Positions 26,128 through 33,137 of a stretch of 33,137 bases of DNA are shown here, piece by piece. The stretch comes from JAJPHT01 sp035687045 (GTDB taxonomy: Archaea; Thermoplasmatota; SW-10-69-26; JACQPN01; JAJPHT01), in the NCBI GenBank assembly GCA_035687045.1, contig DASRYU010000024.1:1-33137 (forward strand), read 5' to 3'. The notes beneath the pieces are model-generated. The model was not told the origin of the DNA and searched no databases. It worked only from the letters and a program-made list of their open reading frames with translations. A program made the translations under genes and the position numbers. The stretch's first letter is position 1. Every line of letters starts with the position of its first letter.

Positions 26128-27390
26128 ATGCGTCTGCCCTCCCTCCTCCTGGGCCTCGTCCTTCTCCTTGCCGGCTGCATCGGCGGCGAGGGCGGGGACC
26201 CGCCGGGGACGAACGTCACCCAGACGGACGGAGGAAGCGTCGCGCCCCCCTCCGGCCGCCCCGACATCCGCTTCGACGACCAGGACAACGTCACCTTCGA
26301 GGACGGCGCCGGCGGCGTCGACCACCACCACGACTACTGGGAGGGGCGCACGCGCGTCGTCATCTTCGAGCAGCCCGCGAAGATGCACCCGCTGGGCGTC
26401 ACCAAGCGGCCCGCCGAGTACGAGGCGCAGGCGACCTTCCGCCCCGCGCCCGGCGCGCTCATCTACGAGGGCACCGCCACCGTGGAGTTCACCATCACGA
26501 ACCCGTCGCGCCACGTCTGCGAGGGCGAGGACACGATCAACGGCGACTACGCGTGCACGTCGAACTTCTTCGGCATCGCCCCCGTCCCGGACCCGAGCCC
26601 GCCCACGGGGCTCAAGCTCCGCTACAAGCACGCGTCGACGAACACGTGGATCGACGTCGGCGACATCCAGTGGGACGTCCCGCTCCCGATCAAGATCATG
26701 CAGCCGATCGAGACGGACATGCCGCACGCGACCTCCAGCCTCTGGGAGTTCCAGGTCGTGAGCCCCCACAAGCAGGACACGACGCTCGCCTTCACCGCGA
26801 AGGCGGAGCTTGTGCGCGGCCCCGAGGACATCCCGCTCTGGCCGGGCCACCCGAACTTCTACCCGGACGGCATGTCGTCGCGCGTCGTCCTCGACCGCAC
26901 CGCCATCGCGGGCGACCCGGGCGCTCTCGACCACGGCGCCGCCATCGTTCCCGCCGAGGCGGGCCCCGTCTACGCGGACAAGCTCATCAGCTACGGCACG
27001 CGGACGCTCCACGTCTGGATCAACATCACGAGCGTCACGGCGCCCAACCCCGTGACGGCCCCCAAGTCGTGGTTCCTCTGGCACACGAACTCGAGCGGCG
27101 ACCACAACATCACCGACTCGAACGACGTGGAGAACCACGGCTTCGACGTGCGCGAGCACTACTGGGTGCTCCCCGTCGACGACAACGGCATGGACTCCCC
27201 CTACTCGGACGGGAGCCGCTGGTGGTTCATGCTCGGCGGGAACCTCGACGCGGTCGTCGCGTCCGCCTACGGCGACTACGCCAACTGGGCGGCCGAGTAC
27301 ACGATCAAGGTGATCGCGTCGAGCGTCGCGCTCCCCGAGGAGGAGTACGACTGGAACTGCCTGCGCCCCGAGGCGGTCTGCCCGCAGTAG
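26128..27390 (+). CDS. Secreted lipoprotein, function unknown
   Basis: The 420-residue protein has a signal peptide ending in the lipobox LLAGC (Cys near residue 17), then a low-complexity linker rich in Gly, Pro and Thr. The mature part is rich in aromatic residues and Asp and likely beta-structured, with repeated Asn-x-Thr/Ser sites that could be glycosylated on the cell surface (for example NIT, NVT, NSS). A DHHHDYWEGR stretch near residue 70 could bind a metal. I recognise no family. A leaderless promoter with a nearby dyad precedes it. Its last 86 bases overlap the convergent DUF1801 gene. Confidence 0.72.
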   Translation: MRLPSLLLGLVLLLAGCIGGEGGDPPGTNVTQTDGGSVAPPSGRPDIRFDDQDNVTFEDGAGGVDHHHDYWEGRTRVVIFEQPAKMHPLGVTKRPAEYEAQATFRPAPGALIYEGTATVEFTITNPSRHVCEGEDTINGDYACTSNFFGIAPVPDPSPPTGLKLRYKHASTNTWIDVGDIQWDVPLPIKIMQPIETDMPHATSSLWEFQVVSPHKQDTTLAFTAKAELVRGPEDIPLWPGHPNFYPDGMSSRVVLDRTAIAGDPGALDHGAAIVPAEAGPVYADKLISYGTRTLHVWINITSVTAPNPVTAPKSWFLWHTNSSGDHNITDSNDVENHGFDVREHYWVLPVDDNGMDSPYSDGSRWWFMLGGNLDAVVASAYGDYANWAAEYTIKVIASSVALPEEEYDWNCLRPEAVCPQ

Positions 27391-27754
27391 GCGCCCTCCG
27401 TGCGAGCGCCGCCGCCTGAGCCACCCACGCGGCCGCTTCCGGCGGCACCGGCTCGTCGAGCGCGAGCGTCGCCTTGCGGATGGGCGAGCGCCCCGTGCCG
27501 ACGAGCCTCCCGCTCGCGTCGGCGATGCGGTGGCCCTGCGCGAAGCCGAACGTGACGTGCGTGCGCGCTGCGCTCACGTAGCACAACGGCTCGTCGCCGA
27601 GCAGGAAGAAGGGGACGCCGTAGCGGATGGCCTCGCGCGCACCCGGTGCGTGGCGGTGCACGAGCGCGCGCAGCTCGTCGGCCAGGACCCGCGCGGGGAG
27701 CGGGAGGCGCGCGAGGTACGCGTCCACCTCCGGGAGGCGGCGCGGCGCCCGCAT
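27305..27754 (-). CDS. DUF1801 (YdhG-like) protein
   Basis: A 149-residue protein whose first 115 residues match the DUF1801 pattern: EVDAYLARLPLPARVLADEL, AIRYGVPFFLLGDEPLCYV, HVTFGFAQGHRI and GTGRSPIRKATLAL. The fold resembles small iron-chaperone-like proteins, but the biochemical role is unclear. The last 30 or so residues are a low-complexity Arg, Ser and Pro tail encoded over the 3' end of the lipoprotein gene. That tail may be a by-product of a lost stop, because the family normally ends near where the overlap begins. The ATG at 27754 is 5 bases from the stop of the next gene upstream on the strand. Confidence 0.75.
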   Translation of the reverse strand: MRAPRRLPEVDAYLARLPLPARVLADELRALVHRHAPGAREAIRYGVPFFLLGDEPLCYVSAARTHVTFGFAQGHRIADASGRLVGTGRSPIRKATLALDEPVPPEAAAWVAQAAALARRAPTAGRPPRGAGSSSRTPPRGARRSTRSP

Positions 27755-27758
27755 GGCG

Positions 27759-28379
27759 TCACTCCCGCAGCTGGCGCCAGCCGCTCCAGAAGCGCTGCAG
27801 CGCCGTGATGTTGCCGAGGATGGCGAAGTACGCGAGCATCGCGACGATGAAGCTCACGGGGCCGAAGCCCACCTGCCCCGTCACGGCGACGAGCGCGGGG
27901 ACGACGATGAGGATGGCGAGCCGGTCCGCGCGGCCAAGCCACCCGGCGTAGTTGCGGCCGAGGCCGAGCGCCTGCGCCTGCGTGCCCATGTAGCTCGTGA
28001 GGAACGTGCCCGCGAGCGCGAAGAGGCCCCACTCAAGGCTCCCGAGCGGAGAGAGCGCGAGGCCGAGAAGGATGACGGCGTCGCTGTAGCGGTCGACCAC
28101 GTGGTCGAGGTAGTCGCCGCGCCGGGAGGACGTGTTCGTGAGGCGCGCGAGGCGCCCGTCGAGGCCGTCGAGGACGGCGTTCACGCACACGAGCGCGGCG
28201 CCCACGAGAAGGAGCCAGAGGCTTGCCGCGTCGGCGAGGGCGAAGCAGACGGCGGCGCCGAGCGCGAAGACGAAGCTCGCGATCGTGAGCACGTCGGGCG
28301 TGATGCCGAGGCGCTGCGCGGTGCGGGCGGGCGCAAGGAGCGTCGCCTCCCAGCCCGCGCGGTAGCGCTCTAGAACCAT
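27759..28379 (-). CDS. CDP-alcohol phosphatidyltransferase, probable archaetidylinositol phosphate synthase
   Basis: The 206-residue membrane enzyme has the CDP-alcohol transferase motif D-x2-D-G-x2-A-R-x8-G-x3-D-x3-D in DGLDGRLARLTNTSSRRGDY and the following LDHVVDRYSD. About six membrane helices follow the amphipathic N-terminus (ERYRAGWEATLLAPARTAQR). The length and motif fit the archaeal enzyme that joins CDP-archaeol to inositol 3-phosphate, but a glycerol- or serine-using relative cannot be excluded. The ATG lies inside the end of the fap7 gene (10-base overlap), so they form an operon. Substrate assignment is from general resemblance. Confidence 0.85.
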   Translation of the reverse strand: MVLERYRAGWEATLLAPARTAQRLGITPDVLTIASFVFALGAAVCFALADAASLWLLLVGAALVCVNAVLDGLDGRLARLTNTSSRRGDYLDHVVDRYSDAVILLGLALSPLGSLEWGLFALAGTFLTSYMGTQAQALGLGRNYAGWLGRADRLAILIVVPALVAVTGQVGFGPVSFIVAMLAYFAILGNITALQRFWSGWRQLRE

Positions 28380-28921
28380 GGAAGCTGCTCCACTCGCCAA
28401 GCGGCCGAACCCACGCGCTCCCCTTTCAAGGCTTTCGGGGGGGTCTCGGCAAAGCGCGAGAGGGCGGCCGTGGCCTCTTCGACGGGGAGCCGCGAGACGT
28501 CGAGCTCGACGGCCGGAAGCTCCGTGTCGAGCACCTCCTGGGCGAGGACGTCGAGCGCCTCGGCCTCCACGTTCTCGCGCACCTTCGCCTCCGGCCACCC
28601 CCGCGCCCGGAGGCGCTCGTAGAGCACGAGCGGGTCGCAGCGCAGGAGGATGACGGCGTCGACGTCCATCTCGTGCGCGAAGTGCCCTTCCACGACGACG
28701 GCCGCATCGTCGCGTCCCTCGAGCGCCTCGTGCAGCGCGTCGGCCAGCTCGTCCATGTCGACGAGGTACGAGCCGCGCGACTCGTCCTTCTCCCGAAGAA
28801 GGCCCCGCTCGCGCGCGAACTCGTTGAGGTGCACGACGGCGACGTCGCCCCGGCGCGCGAGTGCCTCCGCGAGCGTCGTCTTGCCGGTGCCGGGGACGCC
28901 CGTGAGCGCGTAGCGGCGCAT
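28370..28921 (-). CDS. Fap7/AK6-type adenylate kinase-like NTPase
   Basis: This 183-residue protein has a P-loop GVPGTGKTT at residues 8-16 and the Fap7/AK6 signature VVVEGHFAHEMDVDAVILLR, followed by RARGWPEAKVRENVEAEALD. Its eukaryotic and archaeal relatives bind ribosomal protein uS11 and act in late small-subunit assembly, beside Nob1; they also have adenylate kinase activity. The ATG at 28921 directly precedes the P-loop strand (MRRYALTGV) and lies 27 bp after a CAAAACG patch; the longer upstream frame has no such content. The C-terminal 25 residues are less conserved. It overlaps the CDP-alcohol transferase gene by 10 bases. Confidence 0.88.
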   Translation of the reverse strand: MRRYALTGVPGTGKTTLAEALARRGDVAVVHLNEFARERGLLREKDESRGSYLVDMDELADALHEALEGRDDAAVVVEGHFAHEMDVDAVILLRCDPLVLYERLRARGWPEAKVRENVEAEALDVLAQEVLDTELPAVELDVSRLPVEEATAALSRFAETPPKALKGERVGSAAWRVEQLPWF

Positions 28922-28943
28922 GCGGGCGCGAGCGCGGCGCGGG

Positions 28944-28950
28944 CGTTTTG
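28944..28950 (-). promoter_or_regulatory. TATA-like box of fap7
   Basis: CAAAACG on the minus strand is centred about 27 bp before the ATG at 28921, in a GC-rich gap of 124 bases. It implies a leaderless transcript covering fap7 and the CDP-alcohol transferase gene. Confidence 0.45.
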
Positions 28951-28977
28951 GTCTTGCCGTCTCCGCGCCGGGAGAAA

Positions 28978-29048
28978 GCCGCGAAGACGCGACGACGCGA
29001 AGCTTCGGAGCGGCTGCCTCCCGGCCCTCCAGCGTCGTTCGCGTCTCA
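28978..29048 (-). repeat. Stop-anchored inverted repeat, copy 2
   Basis: On the minus strand, right after the pyrG stop, GACGCGAACGACGC (29032-29045) forms one arm and TTCGCGTCGTCGCGTC (down to about 28986) the other, with roughly 30 bases between. The second arm lies in the 24-base block (28978-29001) shared, with one difference, with the element after the acyl-CoA dehydrogenase gene. Same orientation relative to the upstream gene, and again followed by a promoter. Confidence 0.6.
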
Positions 29049-30674
29049 GCGCGGCGTGCGGCTCTCGACGCGTTTGCGCGCCGCCTCGACGAGGCCCATG
29101 AACACGGGGGAGGGGCGCTCGGGGCGCGACTTGAACTCGGGGTGGAACTGCGTCGCCACGAAGTACGGGTGGTCGGGAAGCTCGAGGATCTCCATGAGCT
29201 CGCCCGAGGGGTCGCGGCCGCTGTAGCGAAGGCCGCCCGACTCCAGCTTGTCGATGTAGCCGGGGTTGACCTCCCAGCGGTGGCGGTGGCGCTCGTAGAT
29301 GACGTCCTGCCGGCTGTAGACGTGCCACGCGCGCGAGCCGTGCGCGACGCGCACCTCGCTCGCGCCCAGCCGCATCGTCGCGCCCTTCGCCTCCTCCGCC
29401 GTGTGGCCGGGGAGGAGGTCGATGACGGGGTGGGGTGCCCGCGGGTCGATCTCCGTGCTGTTCGCGCCGTCGAGGCCGAGGACGCTTCGCGCGTACTCGA
29501 CCGTCGCGAGTTGGAAGCCGTAGCAGATGCCGAGGAAGGGCACCTTCTTCTCGCGCGCGTGGCGGATCGCCTTGATCTTGCCCTCCGCGCCGCGCGGGCC
29601 AAAGCCGCCGGGCACGAGGATGCCGTCGAGCGCGCCGAGGACGTCCGCGGGGTCGGGCGCGCGCTCGACGTCCTCCGCGTCGATCCAGCGCACGACGACC
29701 TTCGTGTCCTGCGCCGCGCCGCTGTGGATGAACGCCTCCTTGATGCTGAGGTACGCGTCGGCGAGGTCCGTGTACTTCCCGACGACGCCGATGGTCACGT
29801 GGTGCGTCGGCGCGACGACGTGCTGCACGAACTCGTTCCACTTCGACATGTCGCGCCCCTCGGTGCGAAGCCCGAGGCGGTGCGTGAGCCAGTCCGCCAC
29901 ACCCTGCTCCTCGAGGATGAGCGGGACCTCGTAGATGCTGCGCGCGTCGGGCGCCGAGATGACGGCATCCTTCTCGACGTCGCAGAAGAGCGCCAGCTTC
30001 TCGCGCGTCTTGGGGAGAAGCCGCGTCTCGGAGCGGCACACCAGCATGTCGGGGTGGATGCCGACGCGGCGCATCTCCATGACGCTGTGCTGCGTGGGCT
30101 TCGTCTTCTGCTCGCCCACCGAGCCCATGACCGGCACGAGCGTCGTGTGCACGAAGACGATGTTCGCGCGGCCGACCTCGAGCGCGAGCTGGCGGAGCGC
30201 CTCGAGGAAGGGCGCGCTCTCGATGTCGCCCACCGTGCCGCCGACCTCCACGAGGCATACGTCGGCGTCCGCCGCGCGCGCGACGCGCTTGATGTGGTCG
30301 CGGATCTCGTTGGTGACGTGCGGGATGATCTGGACGGTCTTCCCGAGGTAGTCGCCGCGGCGCTCGCGGTCGATGACCGCCTTGTACGCCTTGCCCGTCG
30401 TGATGTTGTTGTCGCGCCCCATCGGCAGGTCGAGGAAGCGCTCGTAGTTGCCGAGGTCCTGGTCCACCTCGCCGCCGTCGTCGAGCACGAACACCTCGCC
30501 GTGCTCGAACGGGTTCATCGTGCCCGCGTCGATGTTGACGTACGGGTCGATCTTCACGGCGACGAGCTTGAGGCCGCGGCTCTTCAGGAGCTTCCCGATG
30601 CTAGAAGTCGTGATGCCCTTCCCGAGCCCGGAGAGGACGCCGCCCGTGACGACGATGAACTTCGTCGGCTTCAC
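29046..30674 (-). CDS. pyrG: CTP synthase
   Basis: The 542-residue protein has full length. The N-terminal synthetase domain opens FIVVTGGVLSGLGKG with the P-loop and has KIDPYVNIDAGTMNPFEHGE and VEVGGTVGDIES. The C-terminal class I glutamine amidotransferase domain has the nucleophile Cys in LGICYGFQLA and the His/Glu pair in ATQFHPEFKSRP. It makes CTP from UTP using ATP and glutamine. The GTG start lies 28 bp after a TATA-like patch, indicating a leaderless message. CTP also feeds CDP-activated lipids, so its place near the CDP-alcohol transferase is sensible, though that may be chance. An inverted repeat begins at its stop. Confidence 0.97.
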   Translation of the reverse strand: MKPTKFIVVTGGVLSGLGKGITTSSIGKLLKSRGLKLVAVKIDPYVNIDAGTMNPFEHGEVFVLDDGGEVDQDLGNYERFLDLPMGRDNNITTGKAYKAVIDRERRGDYLGKTVQIIPHVTNEIRDHIKRVARAADADVCLVEVGGTVGDIESAPFLEALRQLALEVGRANIVFVHTTLVPVMGSVGEQKTKPTQHSVMEMRRVGIHPDMLVCRSETRLLPKTREKLALFCDVEKDAVISAPDARSIYEVPLILEEQGVADWLTHRLGLRTEGRDMSKWNEFVQHVVAPTHHVTIGVVGKYTDLADAYLSIKEAFIHSGAAQDTKVVVRWIDAEDVERAPDPADVLGALDGILVPGGFGPRGAEGKIKAIRHAREKKVPFLGICYGFQLATVEYARSVLGLDGANSTEIDPRAPHPVIDLLPGHTAEEAKGATMRLGASEVRVAHGSRAWHVYSRQDVIYERHRHRWEVNPGYIDKLESGGLRYSGRDPSGELMEILELPDHPYFVATQFHPEFKSRPERPSPVFMGLVEAARKRVESRTPR

Positions 30675-30697
30675 GGGAACCGACGAGCCCGACGCCC

Positions 30698-30706
30698 GTA
30701 GAAAGC
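30698..30706 (-). promoter_or_regulatory. TATA-like box of pyrG
   Basis: GCTTTCTAC on the minus strand is centred 28 bp before the GTG at 30674. It separates the phased hexamer array after glpD from the pyrG start. Confidence 0.5.
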
Positions 30707-30765
30707 CCTGCCGGTGGCGTCGACGACGGAGGGTGAATTTCCGGTGGAGCGGGTGAGCGCGCGAC

Positions 30766-30831
30766 CAGGCTCGGCCTGGCCGAGCCAGGTGGAGCCAGGT
30801 GCTGCCAGGTGGCGCCAGATGGTCCCATGTG
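30766..30831. repeat. Phased CAGGTG/CACCTG array, 10-bp period
   Basis: Hexamers start at exactly 10-bp steps: CAGGCT (30766), CTGGCC (30776), CAGGTG (30786, 30796, 30806), CAGATG (30816) and CATGTG (30826). The first two are weak matches. Read on the strand of glpD, the units are CACCTG-like and begin 5 bases after the glpD stop. The array lies between glpD and the pyrG promoter. The same hexamer recurs in an 11-bp array after grpE. Confidence 0.8.
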
Positions 30832-30836
30832 GCGCG

Positions 30837-32432
30837 TCAGCCGCGGAAGCGGTGGCGGCGCCCGACCTGCCCGAGGTAGTCCGCCTCGTCGGCCTTCCGC
30901 TGCGCGTCGCTGCGGCCGAGCATCGCGTCGAGGATGTCGAGGACGGCGGGCAGCGCCTCGCGGCCTTCGCACGGCTCCCAGCCGACGCGCGTGCGGCGGA
31001 GAAGGACGTCCGCCGCGGTGCGCGCCATCTCGCTCTCCACCGCGAACGCGACCTCCGCGCGCATCATGGGCGCGTGCGTGCAAAGCGGCGCCGCCTCGCG
31101 CGGGTCGGCGAGCACGCGGTCGAGGACGAGGTGCGCGCGCGTGCCGTACGTCGTCGCGAGCGTCTCCGCGTGGCTCGCGGGGAGCTTCAGCTCGCGGCAG
31201 CGGCGCGCGAGCTCGTGGATGAGCGTCGCCACCGCGGCGGGCGCGCCGGGAAGAGGCGCTTCGCGCGTGTCGCCGCGCCTGTCGGTGATCATGTCCACGA
31301 TCTCCTCGCAGACGTCGCGGAAGGGCGTGATCTTGCCGCCCACGAGGCTGATGACGCCCGGAAGCTGCGGGTCGACGATGACCTGGTGCTTGCGGCTCAC
31401 CGCGGACTCGCTCTTCCCCTCCTCCGGCACGAGGTTGCGGATGCCGGCGTACGTGTAGTGGATGGTGGAGACGTCGGCGCGCGGGAGAAGGAACTGCACG
31501 CCGCGGCGCAGGTACTCGACGTCGCGCGCATCCGCGGCGACCTCGTCGGGCTCGTGCGAGAAGTCGGTGTCGGTCGTGCCCACGAGCTGCTTGTCGAGCC
31601 ACGGGATGCTGAAGAACACGCGGTCGTCGTCGGGGCTGAAGAGAAGGATGGCGTTGCGCGAGTGCTGCGGCATCACGAGGTGGATGCCCTTCGTCATGCG
31701 GCTCTTGACGTGCGTGAACCCGTGCAGCCGGTCAAGCCACGGCCCCGTCGTGTTCACGATGCGGCGCGCGCGCACCGAGATGACGCGCTCCGTCAGGAGG
31801 TCGCGCACGCGCACGACCCACGCGTCCCCCTCGCGCTCGACGGTCTCCGCGCGCGCGTGGTTGAGCGCGAACGCGCCGTGCGCCGTCGCGTCCAGCATGT
31901 TCTCGATGCACAGGCGCTCCACGAGCGGGACCTGGCCGTCGCCGTACGAGGCGCCGCCGCGCAGCCCCTCCTCGCGCAGCCCCGGCTCGAGCGCGAGGAT
32001 CTGCTCGCGCGAATAGACGCGGTGGCGCGGCACGACGCTCCGGCCGGCGAGGAAGTCGTAGAACAGAAGGCCCAGCTTGAGCATCCACGGCGGCGTCTTC
32101 TGCCCCTTGTAGAACGGGATGAGGAAGGTGATCGGCCGAACGAGGTGCGGCGCGTTGTGGAAGAGGCGCTCGCGCTCCAGGAGCGACTCGCGCACGAGGC
32201 CGAAGTCGTACATCGCGAGATAGCGCAGCCCGCCGTGGATGAGGCGCGTGCTCCGGCCCGTCGTGCCGTAGCCGAAGTCCTCCTTCTCGACAAGCGCCAC
32301 CGAAAGACCGCGTCGCGCCGCGTCGCGCGCCACGCCCGTCCCGTTGATCCCGCCCCCCAGCACGAGGACGTCGAAGACGCGCCCCTCGAGCGCGCTCGCG
32401 AGGCGGGGGGTGACGGGCACGGCGCTGCGCAT
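30837..32432 (-). CDS. glpD: Glycerol-3-phosphate dehydrogenase, FAD-dependent
   Basis: The 531-residue protein is a GlpD/GlpA-class flavoenzyme. The FAD motif is VLGGGINGTGVARD near residues 23-36, followed by VEKEDFGYGTTGRSTRLIHG, GGASYGDGQVP and the SLVGGKITPFRD of the C-terminal FAD-binding region. A DAO_C-like helical domain follows. It oxidises glycerol 3-phosphate to dihydroxyacetone phosphate and passes electrons to quinone at the membrane. Archaeal lipids use the opposite glycerol-phosphate stereoisomer, so the enzyme most likely serves glycerol or bacterial-lipid catabolism. The ATG has GGAGGA directly before it. It diverges from grpE across 64 bases. A phased hexamer array begins just after its stop. 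Confidence 0.93.
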   Translation of the reverse strand: MRSAVPVTPRLASALEGRVFDVLVLGGGINGTGVARDAARRGLSVALVEKEDFGYGTTGRSTRLIHGGLRYLAMYDFGLVRESLLERERLFHNAPHLVRPITFLIPFYKGQKTPPWMLKLGLLFYDFLAGRSVVPRHRVYSREQILALEPGLREEGLRGGASYGDGQVPLVERLCIENMLDATAHGAFALNHARAETVEREGDAWVVRVRDLLTERVISVRARRIVNTTGPWLDRLHGFTHVKSRMTKGIHLVMPQHSRNAILLFSPDDDRVFFSIPWLDKQLVGTTDTDFSHEPDEVAADARDVEYLRRGVQFLLPRADVSTIHYTYAGIRNLVPEEGKSESAVSRKHQVIVDPQLPGVISLVGGKITPFRDVCEEIVDMITDRRGDTREAPLPGAPAAVATLIHELARRCRELKLPASHAETLATTYGTRAHLVLDRVLADPREAAPLCTHAPMMRAEVAFAVESEMARTAADVLLRRTRVGWEPCEGREALPAVLDILDAMLGRSDAQRKADEADYLGQVGRRHRFRG

Positions 32433-32496
32433 TCCTCCGGCCTCGTAAACGTGTTGGGGATGGTTTCTTGGGAAGTACGAGGCTAACGCTGGGCCA

Positions 32497-33024
32497 ATGC
32501 CGGAAGACGCACGCGTCGCGGAGCAGCAGGACACCGCCCAAGCCGAGGCGAAAAAGGAGGACGCGGCCCCTCCCCCTCCCGCGTCGCCCGACGCCAAGGA
32601 CGAGCGCGTCGCCGCCGCCGAAGCGCGCGAGAAGGAGCTCATCGACCGCCTCGCGCGCCTGCAGGCCGACTTCGAGAACTACCGCCGACGCTCGCGCGAG
32701 GACGTCGCGCAGGCGAAGTCGGCCGGCAAGCTCGACCTCGTCAAGTCGCTCCTCCCCGTCCTCGACAACCTCGACCGCGCCCTCGCGCATACGAAGGACG
32801 AAGGGCTCCAGCTACTCGCCCGGCAGCTGCGCGACACCCTCACGAACGCGGGCGTCGTCCTCCTCGAGCCGCTCGGCGAGGCGTTCGACGCGAAGGTCCA
32901 CGAGGCCATCGCGCAGGAGGCGCGCGAGGGGGCGAAGGCCGGGACGGTGCTCACCGTCGTGGAGAAGGGGTACGTGCTCGACGGGAAGCTTGTGCGGCCG
33001 GCGCGGGTGGTCGTCGCGGCGTAG
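32497..33024 (+). CDS. grpE: GrpE, nucleotide exchange factor of DnaK
   Basis: The 175-residue protein has an acidic, Pro/Ala-rich N-terminus, a long coiled coil (about residues 38-75) reading LIDRLARLQADFENYRRRS, and the GrpE head with LLPVLDNLDRAL and the final VLTVVEKGYVLDGKLVRPA. It releases ADP from DnaK. DnaK would be expected next on the same strand, beyond the window. An A/T patch at 32463-32470 in the 64-bp gap to glpD could serve both divergent genes. Ten phased hexamers begin 3 bases after its stop. Confidence 0.95.
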   Translation: MPEDARVAEQQDTAQAEAKKEDAAPPPPASPDAKDERVAAAEAREKELIDRLARLQADFENYRRRSREDVAQAKSAGKLDLVKSLLPVLDNLDRALAHTKDEGLQLLARQLRDTLTNAGVVLLEPLGEAFDAKVHEAIAQEAREGAKAGTVLTVVEKGYVLDGKLVRPARVVVAA

Positions 33025-33027
33025 GCG

Positions 33028-33132
33028 CACGTGCGGGGCGCCTGCCAGGCACCTGCCACGCACGTGCGACGCAGGTGAGACTCACCTGAGACTCACCTGA
33101 GAGTCACCTGAGAGTCACCTGCGAACCACCTG
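33028..33132. repeat. Phased CACCTG array, exact 11-bp period
   Basis: Ten hexamers start at exact 11-bp steps from 33028: CACGTG, CGCCTG, CACCTG, CACGTG, CAGGTG, then CACCTG five times, ending at 33132 near the window edge. Linkers change gradually (GAGAC/GAGAGT/CGAAC). The fifth and sixth units form a perfect 8-bp inverted repeat (CAGGTGAG and CTCACCTG around one A, 33072-33088). The array starts 3 bases after the grpE stop and may continue past the window. Function unknown. Confidence 0.9.
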
Positions 33133-33137
33133 AGATG

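Noticed and set aside
33028..33137. CRISPR array
   Set aside because: The period is 11 bp with 5-bp linkers, far too short for repeats and spacers, and no cas genes are seen.

Overview
The window looks like a piece of a GC-rich euryarchaeal chromosome, most likely from the Thermoplasmatota or a related lineage; the exact group is a guess. Archaeal markers are a Nob1 PIN/zinc-ribbon nuclease, two Nep1 rRNA methyltransferase paralogues, a Fap7/AK6 NTPase, a ribose-1,5-bisphosphate isomerase, a short-type prenyl diphosphate synthase and a CDP-alcohol transferase of the archaeal inositol-lipid type. The bacterial-type gyrA/gyrB pair fits the euryarchaeal groups that acquired gyrase. Many start codons (ATG, GTG, one TTG) lie 25-32 bp after a short A/T patch, as expected for archaeal leaderless promoters. 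Genes are tightly packed and no gene-free stretch exceeds 300 bases. I saw no tRNA, rRNA, CRISPR array or insertion sequence.

Layout. 1-3458: a partial zinc-ribbon protein, leuB, a lipoprotein and leuD. 3642-12603: a catabolic cluster of SDR, RidA-like protein, crotonase, acyl-CoA dehydrogenase, a fused FAD-monooxygenase/Old-Yellow-Enzyme protein, an aryl-CoA ligase and a creatininase-family hydrolase, with a convergent class V PLP enzyme. 12676-16351: ribose-1,5-bisphosphate isomerase, a cyanophycinase-like peptidase and an ABC transporter. 16444-21061: gyrA and gyrB. 21338-25171: nob1, prenyl diphosphate synthase, two membrane proteins and tandem Nep1 paralogues. 25203-28921: htpX, a second lipoprotein, a DUF1801 protein, a CDP-alcohol transferase and fap7. 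29046-33024: pyrG, glpD and grpE.

The catabolic cluster reads as an archaeal version of the aerobic 2-aminobenzoyl-CoA (anthranilate) route. The ligase would make the CoA thioester, the fused flavoprotein would hydroxylate and reduce the ring, and the crotonase, dehydrogenase, SDR and RidA-like proteins would handle the non-aromatic product. The PLP enzyme (possible kynureninase) and the creatininase-family amidohydrolase (possible formamidase) could feed it from tryptophan through N-formylkynurenine. Substrates are inferred from architecture and context.

The most unexpected non-coding signal is a set of repeats that begin within a few bases of stop codons and sit before the next promoter. 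After grpE there are ten CACCTG-type hexamers at an exact 11-bp period, running to the window edge. After glpD the same kind of hexamer recurs at an exact 10-bp period. After the ABC permease there is an 11-unit trinucleotide run. After the acyl-CoA dehydrogenase gene and pyrG there are related inverted repeats. They may mark transcript 3' ends in a genome without obvious T-tract terminators.
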